64,000 nucleotides of DNA from Volvariella volvacea V23 (taxonomy: Eukaryota > Basidiomycota > Agaricomycetes > Agaricales > Pluteaceae). Numbering within the stretch: the stretch's first letter is position 1; every line of letters begins with the position of its first letter. Position numbers and translations under genes: made by a program. Location: assembly GCA_000349905.1 (NCBI GenBank), contig KB722744.1:813842-877841 (forward strand). Direction: 5' to 3'. Shown here in pieces: positions 34,608 through 45,300 of this stretch. The notes under the pieces were generated by a model. The model ran no database searches and had not been told where the DNA came from. It was given only the letters and a program-made list of their open reading frames with translations.

Positions 34608-35985
34608 ATGCGATTCTCCGCTTCTTCTCTCTGCGCTGTGGTGCTGGCTCTCAGCCCGCTTGCATCTCTGGCGTCACCGTTACTGGAAACGCGCCAGAAT
34701 GGAATCTCACAAGCGGTTTACGATGACCTCGTTCGCTACACCAAGTATTCATCCGCTGTCTACCAGTGGATCTGCTTCAAACCTCTTGGGAATACCTTGG
34801 TCAAGCAGGTGAGTTTCGTTTTTCTGTGATCGGCTCGGAGCTTGAGCTCAGTTGGAACGACTCGCAGTTCGACGTTTTAGGAACGCAAGGCTTCGTTGCT
34901 CGGGACGACACTCGAAAGGAAATTGTCGTTGCATTCCGGGGCTCGCTCGAACCAATTGACATACTCACAGGTGGGGAGAAGTCTCGAGCTATACTGGGTT
35001 GGCTTTGCATTGACACACCTTGAATCAGACATCCTGATCATCCAGAAGCCTCTCAGAGCGCCCGGCATCTCCAATGTAGGCGATGCATACGTCCACACCG
35101 GGTTCTTGAATGCGTATAACCTCGTCGCGGAACAAGTCTTGGACCTTGTCAAATCTGAGCTTTCCTCCAAACCGGGATACACAGTCGTTAGTACAGGTTC
35201 GTTGGTTTCAACACTCGCGCTTTCTCAACATTGATCTTGTTTTGGTAGGACATTCACTTGGTGGAGCCATTGCTTCGTTGGCTGCGCTTTCCATTCGTGG
35301 TACACACCCGAATGTTCCTCTCAAGCTTTATACTTTTGGTAAATTTGATATTTTCACTTGTTCTCAGCAGCAGTTTTAATGAGGGATATTCAAGGTCAAC
35401 CCAGAACGGGCAATGATGCGTTTGCTAGACTCGTAGAAAGTAGAATTGGGATCAATAACATCTTCCGCGGTATGCCTTTGCTTACCCTATGGAATTCCTA
35501 ATCTAATCTGTCGTCTCTACAGCTGTTCATACGACTGGTAAGACTGTTTTTGCGTGGTATTCCAAGTATCTGTTTAATCGACCACCACTTTAACAGATGG
35601 TGTGCCTACCATCCTTTTCAAAGCGATTGGGTACCGTCACTTGTGAGTGGTTAGCTTGTTTATGCTTGTTCGTTTCTCACTGAAATACCACAGCGCCACT
35701 GAATACTGGAACTTCCAAGACCCAGCCAGCCCTGCTAACACTCGCAAGTGCAATGGTGGAGATGATCCAACATGCAGTGATTCAATCTGTCAGTACCAAC
35801 TTTTACTCTTCCCGAGTTTATGAAATATTGATATGCCTCCAATTCTGTAGTTTCTGGAGGAATTAACCTCCCACACGTTTCTTACTTTGGTGAAGGTAAG
35901 CCATTCAAATCGTCGTCGTTCGAATTTTATGCTGAGGCAACAACCCATTCTAGCCATGGCACTGAACCCACTTCTATGCTTGTAA
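34608..35985 (+). CDS. Secreted class 3 (fungal) lipase, copy 1
   Basis: Alpha/beta hydrolase of the Rhizomucor-type lipase/feruloyl-esterase family that acts on extracellular lipids or esters. Start at 34608 opens a clear signal peptide (MRFSASSLCAVVLALSPLAS, then LASPLLETRQNG, with a likely pro-peptide end at TRQ). Mature part: YDDLVRYTKYSSAVYQWIC, TQGFVARDDTRKEIVVAFRG (oxyanion region), VHTGFLNAYNLVAEQVLDLV, the nucleophile elbow G-HSLGGAIASLAALS, YTFG / QPRTGNDAFARLVE, DGVPTILFKAIGYRHF (catalytic Asp region), and GGINLPHVSYFGE (catalytic His), ending AMALNPLLCL. About ten exons, some only a few codons long (AVHTT); one intron splits the Gly and His of the elbow. No stop or frame break was found. 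The tandem partner lies 1.5 kb downstream. Confidence 0.9.
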
Positions 35986-37480
35986 CGAACGAAGGTGAAT
36001 GTTCAACAAGAATGAAATGAAGGCGGCTACTAGTAGTTCGCGGTGATGATACCCTTTTCAGAGTTACTGTGTAACTCGGAAATGCATGTAACATATTAGC
36101 ATCAGTTATGGAATCTCTTTGCACGAATGATGGTTTGTGAATCGGTTCAATCATACCAAGTGTCTCCCCAAATGGTTTCACTCACAACTCGAGGTCCCCA
36201 GGCCGATTCATCGCGCCTAAGGCTGAAATTTCTCAAATCTAAATTCCATCTTAATTCCACCTTTTATATTACGCCTTGCGTGGCATTTCTGCCCGAAACC
36301 TTGATCATCAATTGGCCTGTCAAAGAGGAGCGTTCTTTTGATGCTGATGGACACAACGACGAGCATTCGTATAATAGGAAAGTATTCAACATACTCCATA
36401 CCATTCGTGGGACGTATCCTTGGGGTTAGATTAGAACTATTAGACCCTTTAATCTTACTCGAAAGAGAGTACGAATGAGCTCGAAATCACATGAAAGTGT
36501 ATATGTGTACTGGAAATACCAATTAAATGGAATATGACGTTCAGCATTGATGCTCTTGATCAGCAGGTCGACTCGGCTGAAGGATATTCATGACGAGTAC
36601 TCTCAATACGGGGTGGCTCAATGTGCCTGGTCGGACCAAAGGGCAGGGTAGATATTATGTATCCATGTCTGTCTAGAAAATATTCCCTGACTGGATTCCG
36701 AGTCTTGATGGCGTTTTCAGCGCTTCAGTACTGCACCAGACACATTTTGACAGCTGGTGCATCGTCCTGAAAGTCATTTCCTGCTCCCAAAAAGATTTCG
36801 AATGCTTGAATACGGGCTTCCGCACCATATGGCCAAGCAAGGGCTCTTAGAAGCCGTTGAAGAGGACAAGCAGGACAAGCATCGGCCGTGGGCGCGAGAT
36901 CAATCCGCTGATGTTTGCGCCACGCGCTCCTTGCTCTTACCCCGCGTCACATGACCCGTTCCGATACCGTACGGCCAAGGCCATACTTGAAAAAGCTCCT
37001 TTTCCCAAACCCATTGGACGCGATTTGAGCGCAGAAAACGCACGCAAGGCTCAAGCTAGCAATGCTAGTCCTGGATACGCGGTCGGCGTAGCACGCGTGA
37101 CTCACACGAAGATTCACCGGGCAGAAGAGGAAAAAAGGCTGGTTTACGCAAGAGACCTGCCACCTCCTGTCTCCATTTACAGGACGGCGCTTCAGGAACA
37201 AGAGAGCCAAGCATGAAGTACACTTAATTCCTGTATTTCTCCGCATGCAACACGCACTCCTGACCTCCAGAATTAGATTTAGCATCCACGTTCCCCGCGT
37301 GGGACATGTACCCTCGCTTGCGCTAGTTGTCGATGGGCCGACTGTTTTAGATCGAGCTAAGGGTGCTTACGCGGACAAAGCTCGAGTATAAAGACTCAGT
37401 GCGAGTTCGTTTCAGCTCTTAGGGAGCGCTCTCCACTTTGAAAGTGGTTAAAGGCCCCAGTACTGGTCTTGACATCCAAG
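35986..37480. other. Spacer between the two lipase genes, with the promoter of lipase 2
   Basis: Holds the 3' flank of copy 1, the duplication junction near 36460-36480, and the copy 2 upstream region with blocks shared with 33400-34600. TATA box GTATAAAG at 37386-37393. Open frames here are non-coding. Confidence 0.6.
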
Positions 37481-39200
37481 ATGCGATTCGCCTCCGCTCT
37501 TTGCGCCTTCGTACTGGCCCTTAGCCCCCTCACGTCTCTGGCATCTCCGTTGTTGGAAACTCGCCAGAATGGAATTTCACAATCAACATACGACGATCTT
37601 GTTCGCTACACTAAATATTCATCTGCGGTGTACCAATGGATCTGCCCCAGCCCTCTTGGGAAGACGTTGGTCCAGAAGGTGGGTATTCGCTCGTTATTCT
37701 GCCCGGAGCTTGTGCTCACCTCTCAATGTCAACGGACGTCCAGTTCAACACCCTAGGAACGCAAGGCTTCGTCGTTCGGGACGATAGCCGAAAAGAAATT
37801 GTTGTCGTATTCCGGGGTTCTTTAGACCCAATTGATGTGCTCACAAGTAAGCCGAGTTTCTAAGATACAGTAGAAGATTGACTTGACAGCTCTTTTTATT
37901 TGCCTTGAAATAGACATTCAAATCATAATGAAGCCTCTCAGGACGACCGGAGTCACCGATGTCGGTGATGCGTATGTCCACACAGGGTTTTTGAATGCAT
38001 ACAACGTTGTCGCGGACGAAGTTTTGCGAATCGTCAGATCGCAGCTTTCTTCGAGGCCCGGTTACACAGTTATCTCGACAGGTTCGTTAGGCCGGGTATT
38101 GCTTTTGACTATCCGCTGAACTCTCCTTTTGTAGGTCATTCGCTTGGTGGATCTGTCGCTTCGTTGGCTGCCCTTTCTATTCGTGCTGCCCACCCAAATG
38201 TCCCCCTTAAGCTCTATACTTATGGTAAACCTGCATCAATTCTTAATTCTTACCACGAGCTCTCATGAGACTAGGTCAACCCAGAACAGGAAATGACGCC
38301 TTTGCGAGACTTGTAGAACAGAGGATTGGTGTCGATAATATCTTCCGCGGTAAGCGCCCTTTGTCACATCATATATCTATCTTAGTCTAATACCTTTTGC
38401 AGCCGTCCACACAAGCGGTGAGAGCATCTGTCAATTTTTTCTTGCCTTGCAGGCATTTAACCTGTCTTTTCTTTGACAGACGGTGTGCCTACTATCCTCT
38501 TCAAAGCCATTGGTTATCGCCATTTGTAAGGACTTCTTAGCCCGTCTTCCCTAGTCCATTCTTTCCATGAGTTTTCTACAGCGCTACCGAGTACTGGAAC
38601 TTCAGAGACCCCCCTAGCCCCGCAAACACTCGCAAATGCAATGGCGGAGACGATCCAACTTGCAGCGATTCCATTCGTAAGCTCAATTTAGCACGCTTTA
38701 CGTTCCTTCAATTGCTCACGTACTTCCAACTTCATAGTATCAGGAGGGATCAACATCCCGCACGTGTCTTACTTTGGCCAAGGTAAGCATTCAAGTCACC
38801 ACTCCCAAGGAATCACGCCCACCAACAAGCCGCCTTCCAGCTATGGCATTGAACCCCCTTCTGTGCCTTTAATCAAACCAGAAACAAAACAAAAAGGCGT
38901 CGAAGAAGACTAGCGCATGACTCATGCGTCAAGGATACCCTTGTTCATAGCTACTGTGAATACTGCGAGAAGGGGAGCAAACAGTAAATTATGGAATCCC
39001 TTCTTCGCGTTCACAAAGCACGACGAATTGGTACTCAGGATTCAGTACCCCTCCTCCTTAACCTTCACCCAAGCCCTCCCTTCTCTTACTTCGTCCTTCT
39101 CCTCCCACGGGTGCCCATCACCTACAGTCTCCTCACCTCGTGAAGTTCTCGGCCATCGGCCACGCTCATACCGTGTGCGGCACAGTGCGAGACTTCGCTA
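36470..39200 (+). repeat. Segmental duplication, copy 2 (with lipase 2)
   Basis: Direct repeat of about 33400-36460. It is slightly shorter, with small insertions and deletions in introns and flanks and mostly conservative changes in exons. Ends are approximate. Confidence 0.75.
37481..38872 (+). CDS. Secreted class 3 (fungal) lipase, copy 2
   Basis: Tandem paralogue of the 34608-35985 gene with the same exon pattern. Signal peptide MRFASALCAFVLALSPLTSL then ASPLLETRQNG; mature motifs TQGFVVRDDSRKEIVVVFRG, VHTGFLNAYNVVADEVLRIV, HSLGGSVASLAALSIRAAHP (nucleophile Ser), YTYG / QPRTGNDAFARLVEQRIGVD, DGVPTILFKAIGYRHL (Asp) and GGINIPHVSYFGQ (His), ending AMALNPLLCL. All catalytic residues are kept. 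The start is the ATG at 37481; an upstream in-frame TTG is not a start. Differences from copy 1 cluster in the first 80 residues (SQSTYDD for SQAVYDD, CPSPLGKTLVQK for CFKPLGNTLVKQ) and at surface positions, so both are likely active enzymes with possibly shifted substrate range. Confidence 0.9.
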
Positions 39201-39750
39201 CTGCCTTTATGTCACATACCCTGGGTAGTAGCTCACTCGCTCCTATTATTCTAATCTATTGTGTAAATTATCGGGAAGATCACGCGTATGATGGATTCAT
39301 ACGCTGATGTACATACCAATAAAGATGTGAAAAAAGAAAAAAATCTTGGAGAGCGATTGTCGGCGTCCATAGTTAGCGTTGTGCATAGGATTATCAACAT
39401 CCCTCATGGTCACCTGGCACAAGTTCCCATCTCCCGGTGGCTTTTACAAGCCAAAGAACAAATGAAATCAGAAATGCACAATCGAACTAGAGACCTCACC
39501 TCTAACAATTGGGGACTTGGACCAGCAAAGGCAAGCCTGGAATCTACAAAACAACATTCGCATTCAATTACCAAAGCATCATAAAAGCCACTAAGAGATA
39601 AGGCAACTCGTAACATAATCTTAACCATACGCCAATTCAAAAGAGAAAAAAAGGAGGCCCATCACCAACCCAACGCCAACAGAACTTAAGGCCTTAAGGG
39701 GGGAGCTAGGGAGAAGCTCAGGGGGCTCTAACCTAAACTGACAGGACACC
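38873..39750. other. Intergenic between lipase 2 and SCT1 (convergent)
   Basis: The first 300 bp match the copy 1 3' flank. The rest shows no coding signal; a GTTCGATT phrase on the minus strand near 39480 does not fold as a tRNA. Confidence 0.5.
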
Positions 39751-42321
39751 TCAGAAAGGACCCTCGCTCTCTGAACCGGGAGTCCCCAGCTCCGCTTCGC
39801 TAGTTAAAGCAGCCCATTCACTCTCTCCAGCGCCTAGAGACGGGATCTTCGCTCCCCTCCGTCTCAGGAAATCAATAACCTCCCGAGCGTCCCTCCAACC
39901 TTGTTCCTCGTCCACAAACTGTATCTCCTCGTGCCCTGTCCCCTGGCTTTGATCGCGAGCGCTATTGCTGTTGCCAGTGCTACTCTCTGCCCCTGTGGGC
40001 AATTCATACTCAGCGGCAGGCACGCGCACGGTTTCGACCGTGCCCTTGAATCGACGGGCGAGGTGCACGCTAGCCTGAATGCGCTTGTTTCCGCCGGCAC
40101 GTTCTAGCTGATCAAAGAACCCTGCGAGGGCCTTGATAGCCTCCACTCGCGCCCTCAAAACGTGTCTCATGAGCTTCCGACTGGGTGGTCGTCTTCTGCC
40201 CTTCACGGGTGGCTCGGGAGGTTGTGTTGCAAGCAGGTCCCCAGAGATGGAACCCAGGGTGCTGGTGCTGGGCGAAGGGGAGATGTGGGGAGAAGAGTTG
40301 GATGCGGGTGTGGAGGGGGTGTTTCGTCTGGGTGTTTTGGGTCTCTTGATCCAGGGGTTCTCCGGGGGAAGTTGGGGTGTTGTGTACCAGGATAGGGATT
40401 CGAAGGGAAGATCCCAACGCCTGGGTGCCCAGACGCCGACGAGTAGGCGCCAGGCAGCGATGAACCGTTTCAAACTGGGCAGAGGGTTAGTGGGTCAAAT
40501 AAGGAGATGAAGTGTGCGCTTACCGTTCATATGTATCTAAGCGAAAACGTGAAACATAGGATATATGCGGTTAGAAAGCTAAAAGGGATCCAAGATGATG
40601 ACATACCGTCGATCATTCTGTTGTGATAGTTTGCGAAGAGATAGACGAGGAAGCCAGCTAGGATGGCGCGTATGATAGTGTACCCAAAGAGGGCCCACAA
40701 GAAAAAGAAGGCAACGCTGTATGTGCCCATAAGCGATATGAGACCAAAGGCGACTTTATTCTGGGCCTGAGTTTCTTCTTCGTGCTCGACCAGTCTGGCA
40801 CCAAGTCGTCCCATGATGTATGCCGGCGTATGCACGACTAGCGGGAAGAAGAAAAATGGGAGATAGACTGCCGCTGATAGTGAGTCGCGTATCAGCACAA
40901 GCAGTGTGTATAGTCGACTGGGAATAGACGCTGGGGTATTAGGGTCGAGGTTTCTAGGGAGTGGAAGAGAGGACAGAACGGAGTTGGTGAGATGGGTAGT
41001 CTGGAGTAGTGAATAGTAGTCCAAGAGACGGCGTCGGACTGATGCTACATTAGGTGTTGCATCAGGCGTGGCAAATAGGTCAACCAGACTACAAGTGTCA
41101 TTAGCACAAGCCAGCAGAAAAGGTGGGTGGAAAGCTACGCACGTTTGGCTGATGATAACGAACTCGTCGAGGTTGATGCTTTGCACCTTCTCCCATAGGA
41201 GATCCCGAGCCATTCGAGCAGCATATAGTGTCTCCCTGATCGCCGTGTAAGCATACCCAGGACTGGTGCGCAAAGGCTAACATACCAATCTGGAGCATTG
41301 ATCGTAGCTTCTACCAACTCCCTCTCTATTGTACCTGTCAAGCGCTTAACTGCAGCACGAGGAGCGCCTTCTGCACCAGAAAAGAATTGCTCCTTGTAGG
41401 GGTCCATAGTTATCGGCTTGCCAAACCTTAATGACAGGGTCGAGCGGGCGTCAGTAAAAATTGGTGTAGTGACTTGTGCTCCAACTTACTCCATGATCAC
41501 CTATAACGAACATTAGACGAGTGTGGGTAACGATGTACAGATGTCCACTTACTCCACTGCGGTACTTTGACTTGTTGGTATAAACAATTGCGGCTGGTAT
41601 TATCACAATCTCCTTATCTACCGCCTTGCCTGGGTTCTCTTTCGCCCACTTTGTATATTCTAATGCAGCCCATGCAGCACCATCCTTGACTTGCATAATC
41701 CTCGGTTCTGTGTAGCTCGTTCCTTCGGGGAACAACGCAACTGCTTGCCCACGCGAGAGAGCCTCGAATGTTCCCTTGAACAAAACTTGCCTATCCTTCG
41801 ACTTCCGATCGACCGGAATATTTCCAGATGACAACAGAATGTATTTCATGATTGGATTGGCGAACAAGGAGGCTGTCGGGGACATGAACGATTGGGGAAG
41901 CTGCAGACTGAATAGTAAACGCACCTTTGCTCCAATAGTTCATCATGCGACCATGGGGGAAGCCGACCGCTGCAACACCGTGAGTGCACGTCCCATTCCG
42001 GTCGGTTGCGCTTACAGAGGATCACTGGGTCCAGCATCATGTTGTGATGCGTGGCGGTTCTGCAAATGGACAAGCATCAGAGACATTCTCCACCCATGAC
42101 ATTGGCCAGATGTGAAATTGCAATGTAGGCATTGAAACCCCAGGCAAAAAGGGGCTTTAACATACAAAACAGAACGAATAGACGTACACAATAATTGGAC
42201 CGTCTTTTGGGACGTTCTCCCAGCCAATAACGCGTATCTCGTAGAAGAAGGAAGAAGCTGCCATCGAGGCCAAACCTCGGATGAGTCGATGGAGCAGCGG
42301 GGTGTCTGTCGACGACGACAT
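39751..42321 (-). CDS. SCT1: Glycerol-3-phosphate/dihydroxyacetone-phosphate O-acyltransferase (SCT1/GPT2)
   Basis: ER membrane enzyme for the first acylation step of phospholipid and triacylglycerol synthesis. Start at 42321: MSSSTDTPLLHRLIRGLASM, then FFYEIRVIGWENVPKDGPII. The PlsC motifs follow: VTATHHNMMLDPVIL (HX4D catalytic His and Asp), SGNIPVDRKSKDRQVLFKGT, VALFPEGTSYTEPRIMQVKD (FPEGT/S phosphate site), KEIVIIPAAIVYTNKSKYRS, and ITMDPYKEQFFSGAEGAPRA. The C-terminal half holds the GPT2-type helices (NSVLSSLPLPRNLDPNTPAS, YLPFFFFPLVVHTPAYIMGR, YSVAFFFLWALFGYTIIRAI, LVYLFANYHNRMIDG), then MKRFIAAWRLLVGVWAPRRW and an acidic Ser/Thr-rich tail. The domain order and the long hydrophobic second half match yeast Sct1/Gpt2 and not LPA acyltransferases. 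Many short introns; the donor after GGTCCAATTATTGT at about 42190 restores the frame into the HX4D exon. Confidence 0.92.
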
Positions 42322-45300
42322 GTTGAATACCAGATCAAGCAGACGGGCGTCGGCTGGGTGGTCGAGGGCCGCAGTGGCGAGGAGCGACGAACAGCAGAGA
42401 GAAAAGAGCGACAGCGCCAAGGATGGCCAGCAACGGCGCCAGGGACAGTTGCCGGTTTTGTTGACACGTGCCCAACAGGGGCTCACGCTCTCCCGCACAT
42501 TGACCACGACGGCCAAAAACATATCCGCCCGCGCTCTCTCGCCATTGCACATGGATCCAGGCAGTGTGAGACGACGACCACGACGCGAGGCCATTGAAAC
42601 GTGTACGATCCTGCTCCCTGGCCGGCGTCAGTAATTACGATACCCTCCTTTCGAGCTGTGCTGGCAATCACCACTCCACATGCCAGATGATGGATCCATA
42701 CTTTCCTTTAATTGGCCTGCTTGGTGATTGACATTGTTGGGAATATTAGGTTCTAATGTGCTGCTGACTGCCACCATATGATCAAAGACGCAAGTCAAGA
42801 CACCGAGATGAAGACCCCATGCCTTGCCCGGAACGCACGGCACTGGGGATAACTAATGACCTCTCTATTGGTGCTGCATCAGTTCTCACTGTCATTCAGT
42901 CGATCCATTCAGTTTTTTCTCGTCCCCTGTCCCATCCCCCTGGCTTCACTTTGTCAGCTTTGATGTCGAGCTGAGGGTGCGGTTATGACGCACTTGTTGG
43001 TGTCTGCCCAGCCTATAAAGGATGGGCTTCACCTTCAAGACGGATAATTTCGACTCTGCAAGGACCCAGCAGGGCGCTCGTCCTCCCCAATGTAGCATTG
43101 TCTTTTGCTCTCGTGTTGAACCACCTATGCTCTTCCCGTAATAGTGCCTGCCTGAGAGGGGCTGCTCTTTGTTCTGGTCCTAGGCCCTTTTACTGCCGCA
43201 TTGCTGAAGAGATCGAAAAGAAGGCTGTGCCTCAGAGAGGGACCAGGCTAATAGGGTACCCACCCCACTCCCTATCTCGCCTCCACTTCACTGCGCGCCC
43301 AGTCAGCAGTCCCACTTACACCTTTACGATCCCGGACATGCTGGATACCAGCCTCTTGCGGCCTACCCGGGATCGTCTGCTGCATCATTGTTTCCCGATT
43401 AATTGTTTACCCCACAGAAGGTTCGGAGACTTTGCTGCTTATATCCTATCATTCTGCGCGCGGTCTGGTGCGGCGTGGTGCTCGGCAACGATGGTTTGCA
43501 CCCATACCTCAGGTTGCGTGAGTACAGTTCACGTATTTCTCGACATTCGAAGCGCTCTTTTGGTAGAGCGTGCAACAGGAGACGGGTGGCTTCTGTACTT
43601 CCCTGAACGCTTACTTCCTGGCTGATCACATCCAAGCAGATAAGAACTACCCTAAGGTAATGACTTCATGGCTACGTTTGATGAATTTCAGGCGATAGGA
43701 CTGCGGCTGAGCCTGTCCACGCTCATTCAATGTTGTGAAGGGCACGGGTATTCCTTTAACAGGCACAAGGCTGGACCTCTATACAAAGACCATGTCCTAT
43801 CATCGGTGCTGAGGCTGCCGAGCTTGACTGATCTGGTGTCTTTGCACTAGCATCACCGGCATGTTATTTTGGCCCAAACAAGGTCGGTCTAGCCCTCTTC
43901 GACCTAGTGACTGTACCATGTAAGTACATACCACGAAGGACCATGACAAAAGAAGGCCTGAACAGATATGTCACTTTCGTTCTCTCCAGATATTCCTCGC
44001 CCTTTCCTAATCCGCAAATTAAAAACAGGTGTTGTTCCGATCAAGCCTGCGATGGTATTGTTGAATCGAGGCATAATTCAAGCTCTCCATCTGGTTCATC
44101 AGCCCCCCGCATGCCATCCTTCACGCAGATAATAATACCATGGCAGGACGTACCACGAAGAACATTGTGACGAATTTATTCAACGCTGTGTAGCCGACGC
44201 AGACCTGAGTAGCATCAAATCGGAGTACCTTCTGCCCCTTTATGACCTCAATTCACAACTAGAACGAGCTTCTTAAGCGTTTACACTCAGGAACACACAG
44301 TTCTCACAATCCTCGANNNNNNNNNNNNNNNNNNNNNNNNNNNNNNNNNNNNNNNNNNNNNNNNNNNNNNNNNNNNNNNNNNNNNNNNNNNNNNNNNNNN
44401 NNNNNNNNNNNNNNNNCCCCCCCTCAAATCACCATTTCAGGCCAAGTTGGCACAGCGCAATCTCGTGCTGCAAAGCCATCCGAATGCCCTGCTCACAGAC
44501 AATTTTCTTCGAGTCCCTGTGTGTGCTTACAAAAAAACCAACACGGGCGCTGAACGATTCCGATACCGATCTTGGCATCTCTCACAAGCCGCCCCTTTGT
44601 AAATTCTAACTCGGATTTGGAGCGATGCCGCAAGACATCACAAGCAAACACAAACTCGAGCTACCCTACTCCACATTCTTATCTCCCCGTCCAGGCTCAC
44701 GAAATTCATAAAATGGAGGATTTTCTTTTTACCTCCCCTGAGCAATCTTACATGCCGCCTTGCCCAAAATACCGACTTTGTCCTGCTCAGGGATGTAGGT
44801 GACTGTTGAGAAGCATCAAAGGAGGTCAGAAGACCCGACTTGCGGTTTGTATTTTTTTCTGGGTTGTCTCTAGTTCGGATCTGCGATGAGCTGTTGGACA
44901 AGTTTGTTCGGCATTGGGTGAGGTGCGACATTGTTCTAGCGATGTGGAGATGAAGGCACAATTCCCCTCCTCCCCCTACACAATGAGGTGCACCACATGA
45001 TCGCATGCATATCGAGAGCTAATTTCTATCCGCCTTGAGGTGCTCTTCAGATTCCTGCATCGAGCACACAGATGTTTCCCAGCACGACCGAAATTATCGG
45101 ATGCATACTATAAATCGATGCATACAAGCAAGGGTTAGTCAAATTTAAGTTGATGGCTCTCAAGTTCCTGCTCATCTCACCTTTGGCTTGGTCCTTTGAC
45201 ACAATGTCGGAGGGGACAGATTAAATAAATGCTGTTGTTTTATTGCCGGCTTGACCGACTACCGTGACAGGACCCAGATCTCGAGGTCGAGAATTCAGGA

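Larger units (their letters stand above)
33400..36460 (+). repeat. Segmental duplication, copy 1 (with lipase 1)
   Basis: A direct repeat with the segment about 36470-39200. Homology is seen in the far upstream block (AAATCACATGCAAGTGAAAG against AAATCACATGAAAGTGTATA), the promoter, all coding exons and the 3' flank (TGATACCCTTTTCAGAGTTA against GGATACCCTTGTTCATAGCT). Ends are approximate. Confidence 0.75.

Noticed and set aside
39440..39520. tRNA-like GTTCGATT on the minus strand downstream of lipase 2
   Set aside because: Flanking bases do not form the five-pair T-stem and no acceptor stem is found.
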